Shown here: piece after piece, positions 17,858 to 26,337 of the stretch
Position numbering within the stretch: position 1 is the first letter of the stretch
How the letters are laid out: every line of letters begins with the position of its first letter
Assembly: GCF_000425165.1 (NCBI RefSeq)
Contig: NZ_AULG01000022.1
Span: 1-64,000, forward strand
DNA: 64,000 bases
Direction: 5' to 3'
DNA from: Photobacterium halotolerans DSM 18316
GTDB lineage: Bacteria; Pseudomonadota; Gammaproteobacteria; Enterobacterales; Vibrionaceae
Notes under the pieces: generated by a model
Told to the model about the DNA's origin: nothing
What the model saw: only the letters and a program-made list of their open reading frames with translations
Databases searched by the model: none
Translations under genes and position numbers: made by a program

Positions 17858-19075
17858 ATGAATCGGGTAGAAACAATAGAAAATTTGCTTAAGATAGCCG
17901 AGCAGACAAAACAGGTTCAGGCGGACCGAATTGAAATTGTGCTGGAAGAGCGCAGGGATGATCACTTTCCCTCTATGTCAAAAGCACTGATGGAAACCCG
18001 TTCCGGCCTGACCCGTCGTAAGTTAGATGAAGCAATTGCCCGGATGGAAGAAGCGGGACATCAATTTACTAAAAATAATGCCAATCATTACTCCATTACG
18101 CTGAATGAAGCACATATGCTGATGGATGCGGCAGAGCGCCCTGCCTTTCACGAGCGCCAAACCGGCAAGCGTAAGCCCTGGGTAGTGAATGTGCAGAATC
18201 AGAAAGGTGGCACAGGCAAATCAATGACCGCGGTTCATTTGGCGGCTTGCCTGGCCTTGGATCTGGATAAGCGTTACCGCATTTGTTTAATCGACCTGGA
18301 CCCGCAAGGCTCTCTTCGTCTGTTTCTGAATCCGCAAATCAGTGTTGGCGATCAGGACAACATTTATTCCGCTGTTGACGTTATGCTGGGAAATGTGCCG
18401 GAAGATCAGGCAACGGACAAAGCCTTTCTGATGAATAATGTGGTTATGCCAACCCAGTACCCCAACCTGAAAACCATTGCTGCCTTCCCGGAAGACGCCA
18501 TGTTCAATGCTGATGCCTGGCAGGATCTGGCTGTAAATCAGAATCTGGATATTGTGCAGTTGCTGAAAGAGCGGGTCATCGATCAGATAGAAGATGAATT
18601 CGATGTCATCATGATTGATACAGGTCCGCACATCGATCCATTGGTGTGGAATGCGATGTATGCGTCAAATGCGCTGCTGATCCCTTGTGCGGCCAAACGA
18701 CTTGACTGGGCATCTACGGTGAATTTCTTCCAGCATTTGCCAACGGTTTATGAAATGTTCCCGGAAGACTGGCATGGCCTGGAGTTTATCCGTTTGATCC
18801 CTACCATGTTCGAAGATGATAATAAAAAACAGGTCTCTGTATTAACCGAAATGAACTATCTGCTTCAGGAGCAGGTGATGATGGCAACAGTGCCTCGCAG
18901 CCGTGCTTTTGAAACCTGCGCAGATACTTACAGCACCGTTTTTGATCTGACGACCTCTGATTTTGAAGGCGGTAAAAAAACCTTATCGACTGCCCAGGAT
19001 GCGATTCAGCGGGTTGGCCTTGAACTGGAACGTGTCATGCATAGTCACTGGGCCAATTTGAACCAGGAGAAATAA
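17858..19075 (+). CDS. parA2: ParA2, chromosome II partition ATPase
   Basis: 405 residues from ATG 17858. This start is preferred over GTG 17846 and ATG 17849 because MNRVETIENL aligns with the known Vibrio ParA2 N terminus. The N-terminal winged helix (about 1-105, MSKALMETRSGLTRRKLDEAI) binds DNA as in P1-type ParA. The deviant Walker A is QKGGTGKSMTAVH, followed by CLIDLDPQGSLRLFLN and the Walker B VIMIDTGPHIDPLVWNAMYASN. ATP-bound ParA2 coats DNA and pulls ParB2-parS2 complexes apart. It overlaps nothing and is followed after three bases by parB2, forming one operon. The N-terminal DNA-binding domain suggests autorepression. Confidence 0.96.
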   Translation: MNRVETIENLLKIAEQTKQVQADRIEIVLEERRDDHFPSMSKALMETRSGLTRRKLDEAIARMEEAGHQFTKNNANHYSITLNEAHMLMDAAERPAFHERQTGKRKPWVVNVQNQKGGTGKSMTAVHLAACLALDLDKRYRICLIDLDPQGSLRLFLNPQISVGDQDNIYSAVDVMLGNVPEDQATDKAFLMNNVVMPTQYPNLKTIAAFPEDAMFNADAWQDLAVNQNLDIVQLLKERVIDQIEDEFDVIMIDTGPHIDPLVWNAMYASNALLIPCAAKRLDWASTVNFFQHLPTVYEMFPEDWHGLEFIRLIPTMFEDDNKKQVSVLTEMNYLLQEQVMMATVPRSRAFETCADTYSTVFDLTTSDFEGGKKTLSTAQDAIQRVGLELERVMHSHWANLNQEK

Positions 19076-19078
19076 CAG

Positions 19079-20056
19079 GTGGCGATTAAAACAAACGATC
19101 TGAATGCCCGTCTGTTTGGTAAAGCAGATAAGCGCCGTGCGACCACAGTGGCCGAGGCGCAGAGTGCGGCAAAAGATAAAGCAGCAGTTATTGAACTGGC
19201 GGTTGCCGGTGAAACCACTGTGGCGTTTGAACTGGTAAAAGTGAAAGCCAGTGAGATTGGTGAACAGACTCAGGTGTTTGCCCAGAATGCCCGTGAACAG
19301 GCATTTTTAAATGAACATGCCTTAGCCGATATTCTGACAACACTGAAAGACCGGGGCCAACAGTATCCGGCTGTTGGCCGCTGGCTGGATGACGGTCGCA
19401 TTGAAGTACTGGACGGTAGCCGGCGGCGGATGGCCTGTTTGCTGTCGCAACAGGATTTTCTGATTTATGTAGCCAAAGGCATCAACAGTGATCATGCCAA
19501 GTTTCTTTCCGATGTGGCCAATGCGCACAAACCACTGTCATTGTTTGAACGCGGCAAAGAAATGCAGGCTTTGCTCGCTAGCGGCAAAGTCGCTGATCAA
19601 AAAGCCTTGGCTCGATTTTGCCAGTGCAGTGAAGCGCTGGTCAGCGGAGCATTGAAAGCGGCCAGTTTGCCGATGGAACTGTTAATGGCTTACCCGAGCG
19701 TGAGTGAGTTAGGCCGGCCGACCATAGTTAAGCTGCATAAACTCTACTATTCATTAAACGATGAGCAGCAGAAAGCCTTTGTGAAGGAGCTGGCTCAGCA
19801 AGATAAACCTGTCTGGCAAAGTGTCGATGCGCAGGGTATTACACGCATTACCCGTGAAGTCACTAACCACATTGAGCATCTTGGCGAGTTAGTGCGTCCC
19901 AAAGTGCAGCAGAGCAGCAAACCTCAGCCGGTTGAGCTGGTGCGCGGACAAGCAAGCTATGTCAGAGATGGCGACAAGCTTCAGCTTAAGCTAAGCAAGC
20001 TCTCTGAACAGCAGGCTGAACACATACTTGCCTATCTGGCCGATTACCTCAATTAA
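19079..20056 (+). CDS. parB2: ParB2, chromosome II centromere-binding protein
   Basis: 325 residues. The start is GTG 19079 with AGGAG upstream, giving MAIKTNDLNARLFGKADKR as in other Vibrio ParB2. ParB/Srx-type core residues appear in QYPAVGRW and VLDGSRRRMACLL (CTP-binding region). A helix-turn-helix lies around ALARFCQCSEALVSGALKAA. It recognises the parS2 palindromes listed separately and loads ParA2 for segregation. It lies downstream of parA2 in the same operon and is followed by a strong terminator. Confidence 0.95.
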   Translation: MAIKTNDLNARLFGKADKRRATTVAEAQSAAKDKAAVIELAVAGETTVAFELVKVKASEIGEQTQVFAQNAREQAFLNEHALADILTTLKDRGQQYPAVGRWLDDGRIEVLDGSRRRMACLLSQQDFLIYVAKGINSDHAKFLSDVANAHKPLSLFERGKEMQALLASGKVADQKALARFCQCSEALVSGALKAASLPMELLMAYPSVSELGRPTIVKLHKLYYSLNDEQQKAFVKELAQQDKPVWQSVDAQGITRITREVTNHIEHLGELVRPKVQQSSKPQPVELVRGQASYVRDGDKLQLKLSKLSEQQAEHILAYLADYLN

Positions 20057-20075
20057 TCGCATCTTTGTTTGCCGT

Positions 20076-20105
20076 AAGCCACGTCTGATGACGTGGCTTT
20101 TTTTA
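20076..20105 (+). terminator. Terminator of the parAB2 operon
   Basis: AAGCCACGT (20076-20084) pairs with ACGTGGCTT (20091-20099) across a 6-base loop and is followed by six T. Confidence 0.93.
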
Positions 20106-20166
20106 TTGTGCTTGGTAGTATACAGACCTGTTTCTTCTATCTATTGCTGCAGCATCAGAGGCCAGT

Positions 20167-22266
20167 ATGTCTGAACTGTCTCGTTTCATTTCTGACTTAG
20201 TCAGTCGTGCAAAACAATCCCGTCATCGTTATCTGCTCTGTATTGAGAGTGAGCACAGCTGGGGAATTAACGCAGCTCTGCTCGCTCAGGCGCATTACTC
20301 TGATAGCCTGTGGCTGGGTGATGATGCGCCGCAGAACGTGCCATCGGTATCGACCAAAAAAGCACAAGCCTGGTTAGGACAGGATAGTGATTTTCTGACT
20401 GTAGATTTGCACCAGGGTCTGGCTATTGAGGCAATGGCTGCTTTGGCCGGCACCATCCGTGGCGGCGGGCTTATGGTGTTGTTGTTACCTGGCCCCAGGG
20501 ACAGGTCAGGCGATTGGCAGTCCCCTTTCATGCAGCGCTTTTTATCTCAGCTTTCCAGTCATCATGTACTAACGATAAAACCCGGGCGCGATGGCAAGAT
20601 GTGTTTGCCTCTGTTGCCTGAAGCACCTCCGGCCGTTAATGATATCGCTGAACGGCGTTATGGGTGCCTGAGTGATGAACAGGTCGATGCCGTTGAAGCA
20701 ATCCGACGGGTAGTTACGGGTCACAGGCGCCGTCCCTTGGTTATCACGGCGGACCGCGGGCGAGGCAAATCATCTGCGTTAGGAATCGCTGCGGGTATTC
20801 TGATGAAGGAAAAGCCTCGCAAGATACTGGTGACCGCACCACGTCAGTGTAATGCCCAAACCGTATTCCGCCATGCGGCAAACATCTTAGGACTCGCGGC
20901 CGATTCGTCTTATCAGCTGGAACAGGATGGCAGTCAGCTCTGTTTTGTTGCACCTGATACCTTGCTGGCTGAGCGCCCTCCCGCGGATCTGCTTATCGTT
21001 GATGAAGCGGCGGCTATTCCGGCCCCGTTGCTGCAAAAGATGTTGTCGGGTTATTCAAGGGTGGTCTTCGCATCTACGATACATGGTTATGAAGGTACCG
21101 GACGGGGATTTGCTATTAAGTTCACATCTGTGCTTGACGCTATGACCCCGCAATGGCGTGCCTGCTCAATGACATCTCCTATTCGATGGGCTGCGGGCGA
21201 TCCGATGGAACGCTGGCTTTTTGAGACGCTGTTGCTGGATGCCGAGCCGGCCTTTATTGCTGAGCCTGTGTCTGCCGCGGATGTTCAGTATCAGCGGATC
21301 TCGCCACTATGGCTGGCTGAGCGGCCGGACAGCTTATCCCAGTTGTTTGGTTTGCTGGTCAATGCACATTATCAGACCTCACCGAGCGATCTTAAGCAAC
21401 TGCTGGACGATCCTGATTTAGCGATTTTTGTCGCTATAAAGGATGAGCTGATTGTGGGGTGTGTATTGCTTTCTCGTGAAGGTGGTTTCTCTGCAGAGCT
21501 TGCCCAAGCCATATGTCTTGGCCAACGCCGGCCCAGAGGGCACTTGCTCGCTCAGTCTGTCGCTGCGCACCTTGGGCTGTCAGAGGCAGCCAGCCAGCAC
21601 TGTGGCCGTATTTTACGCATTGCCGTTCATGATAATGCGCGCAATATGGGGATTGGTTCAGCCTTACTGGCCCAGGTTCAGGGCTGGGCAGTGCATCATC
21701 AGCTGGACTTTTTGGGTACCAGCTTTGCAGCCAGCAGCGAATTATTACCATTCTGGCACAGCGCTGGCTATGTTCCGATTCGGCTGGGGATTGTTAAAGA
21801 TGGTGCCAGTGGCTGTCATTCCCTGTTGTCTGTGCTGCCATTATCCGACGCGTCCAGGTCCTGGTTTGATACAGCAACATCTTCTTTCTCACTCAGTTTC
21901 CTGGCACAGGCTTGCGAACAGTTTCGGTTGCTTGATAGGGCTGTTTTTTTGCCTTTATATTCGTACTGCCTGATGCAGGCGGAATTACCGCAAATACCAG
22001 ATATGGTATACCGCCAATTACTGCACTTCTCTCTGGGTGGGCTAGGCTACGACTTGCTTGTTGGTCAGTTGTCACTCTGGCTGCAGCACGGACTCAAGTC
22101 TGGCGAGTTGATGGATCAAAACGGCATTGAAGTGATGTTAGCCAAAGTGATTCAGCGTCAATCTTGGACTGAAATACAGGCGCAGTTTGGCTTTACAGGC
22201 AGAAAACAGGCAGAACTGTTTTTGCGTCACTTTGTGGGTAATGCGCTGCAAAATCATCCCTATTGA
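20167..22266 (+). CDS. tmcA: TmcA, tRNA(Met) cytidine acetyltransferase
   Basis: 699 residues. TmcA uses ATP and acetyl-CoA to make N4-acetylcytidine at the wobble base of elongator tRNA-Met, preventing misreading of isoleucine codons. Domain order visible: N-terminal DUF1726-type domain, a helicase-like ATPase with Walker A ADRGRGKSSALG (about residue 197) and Walker B LLIVDEAAAIPAPLL, a GNAT acetyltransferase with VHDNARNMGIGSALLAQVQ (about residue 490), and a C-terminal tRNA-binding domain. GAGG lies upstream of ATG 20167. It stands alone between the parAB2 terminator and two parS2 sites that begin five bases after its stop. Confidence 0.96.
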   Translation: MSELSRFISDLVSRAKQSRHRYLLCIESEHSWGINAALLAQAHYSDSLWLGDDAPQNVPSVSTKKAQAWLGQDSDFLTVDLHQGLAIEAMAALAGTIRGGGLMVLLLPGPRDRSGDWQSPFMQRFLSQLSSHHVLTIKPGRDGKMCLPLLPEAPPAVNDIAERRYGCLSDEQVDAVEAIRRVVTGHRRRPLVITADRGRGKSSALGIAAGILMKEKPRKILVTAPRQCNAQTVFRHAANILGLAADSSYQLEQDGSQLCFVAPDTLLAERPPADLLIVDEAAAIPAPLLQKMLSGYSRVVFASTIHGYEGTGRGFAIKFTSVLDAMTPQWRACSMTSPIRWAAGDPMERWLFETLLLDAEPAFIAEPVSAADVQYQRISPLWLAERPDSLSQLFGLLVNAHYQTSPSDLKQLLDDPDLAIFVAIKDELIVGCVLLSREGGFSAELAQAICLGQRRPRGHLLAQSVAAHLGLSEAASQHCGRILRIAVHDNARNMGIGSALLAQVQGWAVHHQLDFLGTSFAASSELLPFWHSAGYVPIRLGIVKDGASGCHSLLSVLPLSDASRSWFDTATSSFSLSFLAQACEQFRLLDRAVFLPLYSYCLMQAELPQIPDMVYRQLLHFSLGGLGYDLLVGQLSLWLQHGLKSGELMDQNGIEVMLAKVIQRQSWTEIQAQFGFTGRKQAELFLRHFVGNALQNHPY

Positions 22267-22271
22267 TTGCA

Positions 22272-22286
22272 ATTTACAGTGTAAAT
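22272..22286. promoter_or_regulatory. parS2 site 3
   Basis: ATTTACAGTGTAAAT is an exact consensus match and a near-perfect palindrome around the central base. It is paired with site 4, 29 bp away centre to centre. Confidence 0.9.
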
Positions 22287-22300
22287 AGATCACACCTTAC

Positions 22301-22315
22301 ATTTACACTGTAAAT
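22301..22315. promoter_or_regulatory. parS2 site 4
   Basis: ATTTACACTGTAAAT is an exact consensus match and the complement of site 3. The two sites lie in the gene-free interval behind tmcA. Confidence 0.9.
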
Positions 22316-22555
22316 TCCGGAGTTTTGACTAAAGTCGGCTGCCTTCGTTCTTTTAATGACGTTACTCTTACTTTGTTTCACTGAGGTTACAGGTTGGTGA
22401 GTGCTAACTTATTGGTTCGGGTTCTACGGAAAAAAGTTCAAGGTATTACCACTGAAACCACAAAATTAGACTAGAGTTATTTTACCTGAGCATGAAAAAC
22501 GTACTGCTGATGACAAGTACAGGATAACTATTAGAATGCCGTTAAGGGGTAGGAT

Positions 22556-22960
22556 ATGAGTTTAGTTAAGGTAGAAAGCAAGGCAATGAGAACCTTGGCG
22601 GAGCCCGGTGTACGCATTGTTAAACCCAATATGACATTCAGCCTTGTGGCCGGTGGATTTGCGGCGCGATTATTGAAAAAAGCCAATAGCGCGTCAGGTC
22701 AGGCGGTTTCTGAAAGCGGTAATCTGGGTTTAAAAGTGCGATTGAATAAGTTGAGTAAGAATTGCATCTATTTCGCAGCCATGGTGCCGTTGGATTTATC
22801 TGCGTCTTATCAGTTGCAAGTTCAGGGGTTGAGAATGCTCGATGGCTACCTGACGGCAGAATCATCCGGTGATAATGATCTCCAACTGCCCTGTATTTAT
22901 CAGTTTCATCCGAATGACTGGCTCACAGATGATGATTTGAATTGGTTAGGGATAGATTAG
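22556..22960 (+). CDS. Conserved-looking hypothetical protein, 134 residues
   Basis: I do not recognise a named family. It is a soluble 134-residue protein without signal peptide, membrane segment or Cys-rich motif apart from two cysteines. The middle has alternating hydrophobic strands (YFAAMVPLDLSASYQLQVQG) suggesting a small beta-rich fold, and the C terminus is acidic (NDWLTDDDLNWLGID). GGGGTAGGAT precedes ATG 22556, and a strong terminator follows 25 bases after the stop, so it is a monocistronic gene. Its place between chromosome II partition sites and the FapA gene is the only context. A PilZ-like or adaptor role would be a guess. Confidence 0.75.
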   Translation: MSLVKVESKAMRTLAEPGVRIVKPNMTFSLVAGGFAARLLKKANSASGQAVSESGNLGLKVRLNKLSKNCIYFAAMVPLDLSASYQLQVQGLRMLDGYLTAESSGDNDLQLPCIYQFHPNDWLTDDDLNWLGID

Positions 22961-22985
22961 TTTTTCTTGAAACGCATTTTTGCGG

Positions 22986-23013
22986 GCGAGCAAGGTATCC
23001 TTGCTCGCTTTAT
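22986..23013 (+). terminator. Terminator of the 134-residue hypothetical gene
   Basis: GCGAGCAAGG (22986-22995) pairs with CCTTGCTCGC (22999-23008) around a 3-base loop, followed by TTTATT. Confidence 0.88.
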
Positions 23014-23248
23014 TCTTTATCTCTGCCTGATCCGCAATAGTTCTGGCTGGGCTGACTGAACAAGGACCTGCTCAGTACGTTTCTGACAACCCTTTTCCCT
23101 GACATTCCTTTTTCCGCTCTTGCTCCCTGACTGCAAGTCCTGTCATTGCTTGTTGTGCGAAGTGTGACTCCCTTCTATGTCTACTCAATTGAAATTTCTG
23201 TAAGATTTAGATCCAAACGGGCTGCAGGGCAGGAAGAAGGAGCCTTCC

Positions 23249-24919
23249 ATGACGGATTCAGTGCTGATGTTGGAGCCAGATGGCTCACAACTGCGTCTGG
23301 TTGTATCCAAACAAATGACAGATAATTGTCAGTCGCTACAGCGTGCCGATATTGAATCGTTACTGGAACAGTCAGATTACTGTGCTTATAGTCGCTTCGA
23401 GGAGGCGATTCAAGATGCAATCGACTATTACAACAATTCGGAATCAGACACCGGACAGTCGGCATTTATCATTGCTGAGCGAAAAGACGTAGAACTTGAC
23501 ATCTCCATTTCAGACGACTGTATGTTCGCTTATGTCACTCTGACTGGCGCATACGGGGGCGAGCGTCTAACGGCACAGGGGCTGATAGCCACACTGAAGC
23601 AGCATCGTATTCTGCGTGGTGTCAGCAAAAAACGTCTGCAATATCTCCTGCAGAAATCCTGGGAACTCGACCCGGGTGAAACCTTCACATTGAAAATAGC
23701 GGCTGGCCGGCCTGCCGTTGCTGGTGCTGATACCCGCTTTGAACCTCTAGTATTGGATGCTTCTCAGCGTATTCTTGCCCCTCAGGACAGTGATCACGGA
23801 AAAGTCGATATGCGTGATCTGGGTAAACTGATTACGGTTGAAATCGGCCAACCTTTGATGCGACGTATCCCACCTACTTCGGGTGAACCTGGTTATGATA
23901 TTCATGGCAACCTGGTTAAGGCGGTTGCTGGTAAAGCCATTGCTTTCGATGTTGGTATTGGAACACGGATTTCTGAGTCCGATCACAATGTACTGATTGC
24001 CGATAAAGAAGGGACGCCGCGCCACGGTCTGACCGGTATGGCGGTGGATGACCTCTTAACTGTCGATAGTGTGGATGTCACTACAGGTCATATCGATTTT
24101 AACGGTGCGGTACTGATACTGGGTGATATCAGCTCAGGCATGAAGGTCAAAGCTGCCGGTAATATTACAGTGACAGGTGTGGTGGAACTGGCTGAACTGA
24201 CTGCCGGTGGAAATATTACAGTCGCTAATGGTGTGATAGGACGGCTACAGGACGGCAAACCAGCCTACTGTCATCTGCAAGCGCAGGGTAAAGTCGCGGC
24301 CAAGTTTGCTCAGTATACGCAGATCGACTCTGGCTCAGATACTGAGCTGCACCTTCATCTGGCGCATTGCATGGTCACAGCCCAGGGGGTGGTCAGGGTT
24401 ATCGATCCTGCGCAACGTCACGGTACTGTAACGGGTGGGATTATCGTCGCCGAGGGTGGTGTCAGTGCCAGAGTGTTAGGGGCGGAAGCCGGTATTGATA
24501 CTCAGATAAAACTGTTGAGTCAGTTCGATGATCTCAAGACTGATATGGACGCCCTGAAAGCCGAAATCAAAAATCAGGAAGAGCGACTACATCAAGTTGT
24601 CCTGCTGCAGATGAAGCTCGCGAAAACACCGAAACAGAAACGCTCACATGAATTAGCGAATAAAGTGACAGACAGTAAAGAGCAGTTTATGGCGACGTTA
24701 GCAGAGATGAAGAATCAGTTCCAATCTTTGCAGCAACGTTATCTCCAGCAGTTGTCTGCTGCTCAGGTTGAAGTCAGTGGCTTGATATACCCAGGGGTAT
24801 CGGTTCGTATTGCGGATAAAGAGTTTGTTGCAGAGCGGGAAATAACGGCTTGCCGAATACATTTAGAGCAACAGAAGATTGTGTGTCAGCCACTGAATAC
24901 CAATCGCAGCCAGGTATGA
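23249..24919 (+). CDS. FapA family protein (DUF342, flagellar assembly protein A-like)
   Basis: 556 residues. The N-terminal region (1-170) resembles the DUF342 cap. The central part (about 190-400) has the right-handed beta-helix typical of the family, with Gly-rich turns such as ILGDISSGMKVKAAGNITVTG and AELTAGGNITVANGVIG. Residues 425-500 form a coiled coil (ALKAEIKNQEERLHQVV). FapA proteins are cytoplasmic. In Vibrio vulnificus a FapA binds dephospho-EIIA-Glc and influences polar flagellation, but several paralogues exist per genome, so the function of this copy is unknown. AAGGAG precedes ATG 23249. It is followed by two parS2 sites and a convergent two-component pair. Confidence 0.88.
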   Translation: MTDSVLMLEPDGSQLRLVVSKQMTDNCQSLQRADIESLLEQSDYCAYSRFEEAIQDAIDYYNNSESDTGQSAFIIAERKDVELDISISDDCMFAYVTLTGAYGGERLTAQGLIATLKQHRILRGVSKKRLQYLLQKSWELDPGETFTLKIAAGRPAVAGADTRFEPLVLDASQRILAPQDSDHGKVDMRDLGKLITVEIGQPLMRRIPPTSGEPGYDIHGNLVKAVAGKAIAFDVGIGTRISESDHNVLIADKEGTPRHGLTGMAVDDLLTVDSVDVTTGHIDFNGAVLILGDISSGMKVKAAGNITVTGVVELAELTAGGNITVANGVIGRLQDGKPAYCHLQAQGKVAAKFAQYTQIDSGSDTELHLHLAHCMVTAQGVVRVIDPAQRHGTVTGGIIVAEGGVSARVLGAEAGIDTQIKLLSQFDDLKTDMDALKAEIKNQEERLHQVVLLQMKLAKTPKQKRSHELANKVTDSKEQFMATLAEMKNQFQSLQQRYLQQLSAAQVEVSGLIYPGVSVRIADKEFVAEREITACRIHLEQQKIVCQPLNTNRSQV

Positions 24920-24927
24920 TCCGAGAG

Positions 24928-24942
24928 ATTTACAGTGTAAAT
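24928..24942. promoter_or_regulatory. parS2 site 5
   Basis: ATTTACAGTGTAAAT, identical to site 3, in the 104-bp gap between the FapA gene and the convergent response-regulator gene. Confidence 0.9.
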
Positions 24943-24973
24943 AGCCTAATGGCTGCTGATGTCAGAGGCTTGT

Positions 24974-24988
24974 ATTTACACTGTAAAT
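24974..24988. promoter_or_regulatory. parS2 site 6
   Basis: ATTTACACTGTAAAT, identical to site 4, 46 bp from site 5 in the same gap. The order of the two variants repeats that at 22272-22315. Confidence 0.9.
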
Positions 24989-25023
24989 CGGGACGGTCGT
25001 GCTCGGCTCAGTTTGCCTTCCTG

Positions 25024-26337
25024 CTACTCTTTGAAATCCTGCTTATCTAACCCGTGTTTTTTCATTTTGTCGTACAAGGTTTTTCTTGCCAGAGCCAGTT
25101 CTGCCTGTACTTCTTTCAAGCGGCCATTGTGTCGGCGAAGTGCGTCACTGATTAAAGTGAATTCGAACTGGTGTACACGCTCACTCAGAGAGGGAAGAGG
25201 GGCATCAAGATCGAACGTTTGCTGTTGGTCAAAATGGTTACCAAGCAGTACCAATCTTTCTGACACTGTCCTAAGTTCGCGAACGTTTCCTGGCCAATCG
25301 TAAGCAAGCAGTTTACTTTTTTGTTCGGCATTGAGTAGTGGTGCTTCGATGTTATAGCGCGAAGCCGCAGTACGAATAAAGTTTTGGAATAATAATTCGA
25401 TGTCTTCCTGACGCTCACGTAATGGGGGTAATGACAGTGCGCATTGCTTCAGGTGCCGGAAAAGCCCGTCAGAAAACTGCCCTTGCGAGGTCAGCGTATC
25501 AAGAGAGCGGCAGCTGCTGACTATCAGGCGTGTTTTGTTGTGGTTTGCAGGAGCGGCTGGCTGGGTGAGTTGGGCCTGTTGTGTAAGCTGATAAAGCAAG
25601 CGTTGTTGCGACACGGCCGCCAGCCGGTCGATATTTTCAAGATACAGTGTGCTGCCTTGCGCTTCAGACCATTTGCCGGCATGGCTGGCATCTCCGAAGC
25701 AAAGCTCTTCAAATTGCTGCTCGCTCAGATCCTGACACTTAAGCGATATCAAAGGCAGATGCTGCCTTGGGCTGTGGTCATGGATAAACTGTGCCACTAA
25801 GCGTTTGCCTGTGCCTTCTTCACCTTCAAGCAACACAGTCGATTCATCCTCTTGCAATTGGTAAAGGCTGCGTCGAAGTTGCTTAATGGCTAAGCTGTTG
25901 CCCAAAATACGAGGGCCAGGACTGCTTTGTGATGCCAGCTCTCTTTTCAGTTCCCGGTTCTCAAGGACCAGTTCACGCTTGTCGCAAGCTCGCTTGACAA
26001 CATCGAGCAGATGCTCGGTAGAGAAGGGTTTTTCCAGAAAATCGTAAGCACCGATCCGCATGGCATCGACCGCGGTAGAAATATCGCCGTGGCCTGTCAG
26101 CATAATCACCGGCAGCTCTGCGTCAATCGCCAGTGCTTGTTGCAGAAACGTCATACCGTCCATACCCGGCATATTAATATCTGTGATGATGACGCCCGGA
26201 AATTGATTGTCGAAAACGCTCAGCGCCTGGCGGGCACTCGGGAATAACTGAACCTGATAATCTTCCAGTTCGAGAGTTTGTCCGAGCGAATCCCGGATTG
26301 CTTTTTCATCATCAATAAAGATGACTGGAGGTTTCAT
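25024..26337 (-). CDS. dctD: DctD-like response regulator with degenerate sigma-54 activator domain
   Basis: 437 residues with three domains. The receiver (1-120) has acidic residues in FIDDE, the phospho-acceptor in ITDINMPGMDG and Lys in FLEKPF. The AAA+ domain is at about 145-365. The C-terminal Fis-type helix-turn-helix contains LKEVQAELALARKTLYDKMKKHGL. Walker A survives as GEEGTGKRLVA, but the GAFTGA loop that contacts sigma-54 is absent (the region reads CFGDASHAGKWSEAQG) and Walker B is LYLENI instead of LFLDEI. It therefore may not activate RpoN promoters and could act as a repressor or sigma-70 regulator, as TyrR does. It overlaps the kinase gene by four bases (ATGA), so the pair is co-translated. 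No dicarboxylate transporter gene is adjacent. Confidence 0.85.
   Translation of the reverse strand: MKPPVIFIDDEKAIRDSLGQTLELEDYQVQLFPSARQALSVFDNQFPGVIITDINMPGMDGMTFLQQALAIDAELPVIMLTGHGDISTAVDAMRIGAYDFLEKPFSTEHLLDVVKRACDKRELVLENRELKRELASQSSPGPRILGNSLAIKQLRRSLYQLQEDESTVLLEGEEGTGKRLVAQFIHDHSPRQHLPLISLKCQDLSEQQFEELCFGDASHAGKWSEAQGSTLYLENIDRLAAVSQQRLLYQLTQQAQLTQPAAPANHNKTRLIVSSCRSLDTLTSQGQFSDGLFRHLKQCALSLPPLRERQEDIELLFQNFIRTAASRYNIEAPLLNAEQKSKLLAYDWPGNVRELRTVSERLVLLGNHFDQQQTFDLDAPLPSLSERVHQFEFTLISDALRRHNGRLKEVQAELALARKTLYDKMKKHGLDKQDFKE

Noticed and set aside
17958..17964. ATGATCA inside parA2, and similar cores at 40968, 42426, 55077 and 63873 as RctB iterons
   Set aside because: Single occurrences inside coding sequence without clustering or the full extended context; the frequency is what chance predicts.
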